Origin: Takakia lepidozioides
Lineage: Eukaryota; Streptophyta; Takakiopsida; Takakiales; Takakiaceae
Direction of reading: 5' to 3'
Assembly: GCA_030704615.1 (NCBI GenBank)
Contig: CM060733.1
Span: forward strand, 48,298,001-48,362,000
Length of the DNA stretch: 64,000 nucleotides
Below, piece by piece: positions 58,011 to 64,000 of the stretch (within the stretch, counting starts at the first letter, position 1; each line of letters opens with the position of its first letter). A model generated the notes under the pieces. The model was not told the DNA's origin, ran no database searches, and saw only the letters and a program-made list of their open reading frames with translations. A program made the position numbers and the translations under genes.

Positions 58011-59077
58011 ATATGATAAAATTATAATGTCTTACAAATATCTTGAGAGTATCTTTTCATGTGACCTGTCCATTTCCGCGGCCCAATGATGGTAGGTAGT
58101 CTGTGCAACCCAACTAAGCTACCGAAACAAACATACATTAAAAAAACCAAGTGCGGGGAAGCCCAAAGCAAAACCTGCTGAGCACGTTTGTGGTCCCTCA
58201 CCGCTGGCCCACCCTTTGCTTTTTACCTCCCCAAGACCTACCGAGGCGGGCTTGTCTGTGCCTGCCTGGCCCCGCCCCAAGACCTGATGGGTATTGAGAG
58301 TGAGGGAAAGGAGGGCCAAGTTTGTGAGCCAAGTTGGTGATGGCAAGTGATAGTCAGCGAAATGAAGGCACATATGGGGAGGCACACGAGTCATTGGATG
58401 ATGGAATGAGGGTTTCATAGATAACACATATGGGGAGGCACATGAGTCATTGGATGATGGAATGAGGGTTTCATAGATAATATTCGTGACCTGCCCTTAG
58501 ACATGACCGGCGGGCTTCTATAAGAAGAAACCGTTTATAGCCATGTCCAGCAAGGGAAAAACGAGTATAGATTATGTATGTGCGTTGGGCAACCAAAATC
58601 TTTGTTTCCTCACAAGCCCGGCATGGTGTGCTTTTAATGTGTTTTCACATTGACGGGTCCGGCCCCTAGGTCATGTCCTCAGTGATATAACCGCCCAACA
58701 CTCGTTAGCACCACAAGTCCTTTGGTTGGTATCCTTGAACAATACGAGCAATCCTATGCAGCTTGTTTTATTTTTGTATTTCGCCTTTTTCCCTAAGGTT
58801 CTTGCTACATGTAAGTGTGTCATCCTTATCACTGGATAATGTTGTGGCCAGATTTGAACCCAGGTTTCATGGGCAATGAATTGCCTGCAATTTTAAAGGC
58901 GTTCCATAAGGGTAGAATATTTTAGAGTATTTAGAGGTGCCTCCCAATCAATCATGAGATGTCTACCAAGTTGAGATAGAATAGATTCTTCATGTACTAG
59001 CTACTAGTGATTCAACCTGGTCAAAGTATAAACAGACTGCTTTAGCGGACCAAGATCGACTTTGATTTGATACCTAG

Positions 59078-59265
59078 TTGTAGCTTAGACTGCACAAGCT
59101 GATCCTAAGATATGTATGAACTAATAGTCTAATAAGGTCCATGAAACTTGCAAGAAATAGAGTTGCAGCTGGTAGCTATAACTCGGTTTCTTGAAAGTTT
59201 CTTTGCCAGTATTAGAGTATCACTTCATATATTTCAGGATCAGCTTGTGCAGTCTAAGCTACAAC
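59078..59265. repeat. Inverted-repeat hairpin, right copy
   Basis: Arms of 57 bases (59078-59134 and 59209-59265). The outer 31 bases (GTTGTAGCTTAGACTGCACA, then AGCTGATCCT) are identical on the two strands; the inner part diverges. The arms are longer and better preserved than in the left duplicate at 3241-3368. Confidence 0.75.
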
Positions 59266-59890
59266 TAGATATGAAATCAAAGCTTATCTCGGTCCGCTAA
59301 AGCGTCTCAAGCTTGGGAAGGGGAAGGTGGCGTAGGCCAGGATGAACCTAGCAGTATTGCAAGATCGTTTCATTAGGTGTTGTGATCTAAATTAGTTCAT
59401 CCAGCTAATAGGAGGTTGATCAGCAAAATGACCTTTAGTTATTATGCAGCCTATGTACATAGAACCCAATGCACTGATTACACCTAGTGTAATCACTAAC
59501 CGCAACATATTGTCAAGTTTTCTTAGTGAGATATTAATGAATTAATTCATGACAGCTTACGGCTAAAATCTACATTCACCCACTCCAAAATTGAATAATA
59601 GATATCGAATCTTAGCTAGGACTAAAATAATGGATTGTCTTCGGCACGCGGCGGGACATTTCACATCACAGTGACAAGCAACGCAAGCTTTTGGAGGATG
59701 TCACATCGCAGTGACAACCCAAGCAAAGCTTAGAGGCCCTACATCCCGCCTGCGGAGGCCTACCTCTCGTTGCCTTAAACCTTATCTGTACCTAGAGGGT
59801 GCAAAATCTCTTTAAATTCCATTGTTGATCCCATGCATAAGTGCTCTCTCTCTTTGTAGCTTTTCTTTGCAGGTAAGCCTTGACGTCGTG

Positions 59891-60930
59891 ATCAAGTCAC
59901 CTCATATGTTTGTGGTGACCTGACCTCCTTTCGTCTTGTTAGCAAATCTTAGGCTAGTCTTGAGGGATTTTCATTTCATCAATCTCCTCTGTTGCATGTG
60001 GTGTCTCTTCGCTTGGACCTCTATCAGGAAAAATTGCATCACAGATTGACCACAGCCACATTGTCATTTATTATTTGCATCCACCTATAGGTGCTTTCCA
60101 AAAACCTGCCCAGTGGTTGGCATTTTCGTTGTTGTCATTGATATACACTCTGATAGACTAAAGTGTGACTAAATTGTGACTAAAGTATGAAATCTCTTTC
60201 ATTTGTTTCCTATAGATACATGAGTGTCATGTGGCCTTGCAGTTTTGCTTTTAAAGACGGAATTCAAGATGTTTGTACATATTATAAGCTCCTGCAACCG
60301 ATGTCTCTACCTAATTAATGTAATGTGTGTTCTTGGCTGTGTCCTAAGGTGCTCTTGCCTCATGTATCACACATGTACTGAGGGTTGAAATATTCTATCT
60401 CGGTTGTGCTAGCCTACAAGACAAGCCTCTACATTTATGTACTGAACACTTACATTTGTTTTCTGTAAACTTGCAGTATGTCTCATCCTTTCAGAGGTAC
60501 AAATCTGCTCTCAGGTGAGCCTCTAGGACCTTCTCATATGATGTGCAGTGAGGTAGTTGGTAGTAGATCTGAGCCATGTCTAGGTAGGGAAGGCATTCTT
60601 GTTCAATTAATTCCTCAGGTTGCAGTAAATGATTTCTCTATAGGCCAAGTTTTCAAGAACATGTTATCGAGATGTGATTTTACATATTAATTCTAGACAC
60701 AACTTAACAAACTTGAATGACAATGATTTATTCCACGTTTCCAAATTGGTAGAACAAGATTGATCATAGGCTTGTTTCGGATGGTTTCAAGATTTTCTTG
60801 CTTCCAACTGATATCGTATCCTAACTGTAGGATAAGTGCAGACTACACTGGCCCAAAAGCAGTAGATGCAGCGTAGCTACGGCGTGAGCCCAGCCCCGTG
60901 AGCCTGGGAGCTGAGCTCACGTTCAAGCTT
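59891..60930. other. Intergenic stretch, no gene confirmed
   Basis: A plus-strand frame at 60478-60690 starts right after an acceptor-like CTTGCAG and has no recognisable family. Nothing else is visible. Confidence 0.4.
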
Positions 60931-60957
60931 TGAAGCGTGAGCTGAGCTCACGCTTCA
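60931..60957. repeat. 27-nt near-perfect palindrome
   Basis: TGAAGCGTGAGCT around a central G, followed by the exact reverse complement. Partial copies of GAGCTCACG and AAGCGTGAGC surround it (60890-60975), giving a cluster of nested inverted repeats. Confidence 0.9.
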
Positions 60958-61288
60958 GGGAAGCGTGAGCGGCATGAATCTGCTGGAGAAGCAGGTCCTA
61001 TAGGCGAGGATTGCAGGAAGAGGGCCTATTACCGTGGACAAAACAAAGGAGGCCACCATGCACCATGTCTGCAATGCGTGCCAAAAAAGAGGAATATGTA
61101 AACATGTCAGATTTGAGCTCAGAATGATTGACACAGTTTATTTCAATTCACAGAGAGACGCTTACAATGAATCGCAAGTGCATTTGCCCTCACAAGTGAA
61201 CGAAATGTATATGTTTGTCATAAAATGAAAAGTCTTCACACGGCAACCTGGAAACCAGCATGGGAAGCGGGCATGGCTCGTATGTGTT

Positions 61289-64000
61289 CAAAGAGAAGTT
61301 GGCGGAGCTCTACGCGAGGTGTCCCGCTGCAGAAGGGTGATGACTTCTCCGTAGCCTAGTGTGGCTTGGTGAATGAATTGGTCTCTCTTACCGTCGCAAC
61401 ACATAATTACAAGGTATATGTAATATTGATGCTTGCAGGGGACCCACTTCCCTCTCATGCCGAGAGCGCCCTCACGCATCGTTACAAAATCCGGACAAGT
61501 GCACGATGGGAAATTCCCAATGGTAACTTGATATTCTTTGGCATGAAGAACTGAGCCAATTGACAGCACTGTGTAAATCCGTCCATACCCCGGGGAAGGG
61601 ACTTCGGTGATACGAGCCACCGTAGCCTGCAAAATTCTAGCCGATTCCATCTTGCATTCGTGATCTGCACCCGAAGCAACACGGCGCACTGTTTTTCCAT
61701 CTCTTTTTGTTGGGTGGGAGTTGGCACCGGGTGGAGGCATTGTCGGAGCATGTGGCACATCTGTGCCGACAGTGCATAAGGGCACCACCCGGGACCGTGC
61801 AAGACAAAACCCTCCCTCCTCCAGCATGCTTATCTCGGTTGAGGACAGCGATGTCCCAATTTGCACAGGCCAAATTGCGGGGGGAGGGGGCTTCATTATC
61901 ACGGAAGGACGAACTGTTCCCTTCACGCATCGTGCCATATCGTCTGGGCAGAACCAAAACTTGTGCTCTTTTGACTCCCCACTATGATAAGGTCGGAACA
62001 ACCCTGTGAATGTTGGAGCTGGAGTCCCCCTGGAGCCTTTGCATATTTTTGATTTGCATTTCTTGAAAGAGGGGGTCCGAATTGCCATGCAAGCCACTCT
62101 AGATCCTGGTGGGGTGCGTTCTATATGCCAGTCACTATCAATGCAATCAGATTCCTGCACCATGGCCACCACCTCCTCCAATGGGATTTCCGCTGCTATG
62201 CTTGCATGTTCCGCACCTGCTCCACAGGAGGAGGACCCACCTGGGAAGGGGCCGGCACAGGACTTAGTCTGCACTGGAGACACCTTTGGCACAGAGAAAT
62301 TGACCCTGTCTGGCCTATGGGAATCTCCATCTGACCCTGGAAGAGTGTTTAATTTCCTTTTGCATGATCCAAATCTTTCCTCGCCTTCCAAATGGGGAGC
62401 CTGGATTGCAGAGGGGAACCTTCAGTGCACCTGTTTAGAGCTCTGGCCATCTTTGACGGGTCTCCGGACCTACTCGCAGCCCTTAGCATCAACAAAGTCG
62501 AATCGGGGCCCTTCCCTCCACCCCGTCCCATCAGAAAATTGCGGTACCTGGTTTGTTGTGTAAGTGCCCGCACCATGTCATCAGCAGTGGCCACATACAA
62601 GTCACGACCTGCTTTGGTAGACTGTTGCATCCAGGCGTTGTGAACAGTCTCTGCCAAATTACACGATGGCATGTCGGCCAAGTCCTCCAAGGACATGTCC
62701 TGCAGGAGGCATTGCATGGAAATGTGAGGAAGGAAAAGAAATGGTAGAGGTTATTCAAGTGACAATCGAACAACCCCAAATGAACAGGCACGATGCAAAG
62801 TGCAATTTGTGTTTAAGGAAAACTTGTGAGGCTTACCGTCGTCATGAAAGCTCCCCACTGTCTGTACCTGAAGTGCCAGAAAACCAACCAGTCCTCCAAC
62901 TCCTTCAGGTGGATACCTGTAGCAGCACCAGCGGAGAACCACCAAGCCCGGATTGCCTGGTAAGTGCTCTCTGCTTCTCCCATTGAGGTGGCATTCTTGT
63001 ACTTCAGACAGAGCCTTCTATGCTCCAACTGAAGGTCAGGGCGAATGCAGCGCTTTGTATGACGTGCCAGAGATTGACTCCAATGGAAGAGGCATGTGCG
63101 CTCCCTATTTTCCATGGGGACCTTAGGATCCCCAGAACCAAACACGCGCCGCACTGCATTGAAATTTGCCTGTGCACTATCAGCCATGAAGCCCGCAAAG
63201 TTTGTGTTCTGTATTCCATTGCGCTGCATGACGGTCAGGAGGGACTTCCACATGAGCATCTGGGATTCAGTGTCCTCCGACTGCATATCACAAATTGCTA
63301 TGGAGAGCACACGCTGGTACGCTGGATCATACACATGGACACGCCATGGTTGTCCAACCCTTCACCCGTTTGCAGTGATCAAACATTAACCAACATTTAG
63401 CCAAATCTCCTCCAGGTTGCATTCGGCGGACAATGCTCACACCACTGCCTTGGCCCACAGCGGACATCTTGAACAAATACACTTTGGACGAGCCCTGGCC
63501 AGGGAACATACTGTTTTGAATGAATTCATAGCGACTCCTCCGTTTGAGGTCCATAATGTTGTCCATGAATCCAGCAGTGCCTGTGCCCATTCTGAGTGCA
63601 TTCACCTGGTTTCGAATATTGGGAGAGCTCAACACGGAGAAATGGTCCATGACTGCCTCAAGGGAATCTGCATCCAGCATTGGCTGTGTCGAATCCCCTT
63701 CACCCAGTATGTGTTTTTCCAGGAATGCCTTGCTAGCTGCAAGCGCTATAGCAGAAGGTGTTGCAGAAGGGGCATTATGGAACTCTTGCTTCAGTAGATT
63801 TCTAGCGATGTCCACGCTATCCCTGCAACTCCCTTTGGACACAGGATGCTCGTGTGCACCCATATGAATGCAGGCACGAGTCATTGTCTTGCATCGATGT
63901 GCCACCTGATACATACGAGCGTGGCAAACAGAAACACAGGACGGGGAAAGTTTGCAGAACCTGCACACAAAAGTATTGGTATTGGGAGGTGCAAGCCCTG
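61289..64000 (-). pseudogene. MULE transposase-derived protein with SWIM zinc finger, disrupted; 5' end outside window
   Basis: The minus-strand frame enters from the right edge. The transposase part (about 63330-62840) has YDPAYQRVLSIAICDMQSED, GFMADSAQANFNAVRRVFG and RERTCLFHWSQSLARHTK. An exon ends at FMTT with a GTAAGC donor, and another begins DMSLEDLADMPSCNLAETVH after CTCCTGCAG. The C-terminal part has VNFSVPKVSPVQ and a SWIM finger (SCTCPDF ... WVPCKH). Two frame breaks are visible: near 63330, where one extra C separates TTMAC from HVYDPAY, and near 62390, between RLPIWKA and EERFGSCKRKL. MULE transposases move DNA by a DDE mechanism, and the SWIM finger binds DNA. With these breaks it is probably decayed, unless they are sequence errors. 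Confidence 0.75.

Larger units (their letters stand above)
57115..59890. repeat. Right copy of the KNOX-flank segmental duplication
   Basis: Ordered blocks shared with 1700-4650, as listed there. It lacks the Tourist MITE (empty site CTTAGTGAGA near 59524). Inside, 58370-58425 and 58426-58481 are a 56-bp direct duplication (ACATATGGGGAGGCACA ...). No gene recognised. Confidence 0.75.

Noticed and set aside
60478-60690. 70-codon open frame as an exon of a new gene
   Set aside because: It has an acceptor-like CAG just upstream but no family similarity and no partner exon in the vicinity. Left as unconfirmed intergenic sequence.

Overview
This window is nuclear DNA from a land plant. It has spliced genes of plant families (KNOX homeodomain factor, BIG BROTHER-type RING ligase, GT4 glycosyltransferase, short-chain dehydrogenase). 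It also holds a dense set of plant-type transposable elements: Ty1-copia, CACTA, hAT, PIF/Harbinger, MULE and tRNA-derived SINEs. The lineage cannot be fixed from sequence alone. The divergent KNOX proteins and the style of the MULE/SWIM protein at the right edge hint at a seed-free plant, but this is a weak inference.

Layout. The last three visible coding exons of one class II-like KNOX gene (98-997, +) open the window, followed by about 3.5 kb of non-coding sequence. A complete seven-exon KNOX paralogue (52867-56638, +, 356 codons) lies 52 kb away in the same orientation, and the sequence behind it (57115-59890) is homologous to that behind the first. The two form a tandem segmental duplication. 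A PIF/Harbinger MITE sits in the left copy only, and the right copy preserves the empty site.

Between the paralogues, 5.3-28.4 kb is a nested stack of transposons. A copia element's minus-strand 3' LTR is split into pieces by CACTA-related sequence and another insertion. The 5' half of the same copia appears to have been inverted, since the same 5-bp target duplication flanks both LTRs. Inside the CACTA region lies a younger 7161-bp CACTA element (8446-15606) with 33-bp inverted termini and a TTT duplication. It carries pieces of host genes: a quinone-oxidoreductase-like gene and a PPR gene. It also carries 577-bp tandem repeats that recur at 48 kb. A 104-bp minisatellite at 17.3-18.6 kb is built from a module of that repeat.

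From 31 to 53 kb there are three apparently intact host genes: a RING-H2 ligase of the BIG BROTHER-related type (31240-35420, -), a GT4 glycosyltransferase (38840-45764, +) and an SDR enzyme (50315-52627, -). The last intron of the GT4 gene holds an antisense, internally deleted copia. The SDR start codon lies only 239 bp from that of the second KNOX gene, so the two are divergent and probably share a promoter region. A hAT MITE with an 8-bp duplication (46754-47731) contains a SINE. The right edge (61289-64000, -) is a decayed MULE transposase-derived gene with a SWIM zinc finger.

These genes do not form an operon or a shared pathway. All exon coordinates are read by eye from splice consensus, reading phase and family similarity, without transcript evidence.
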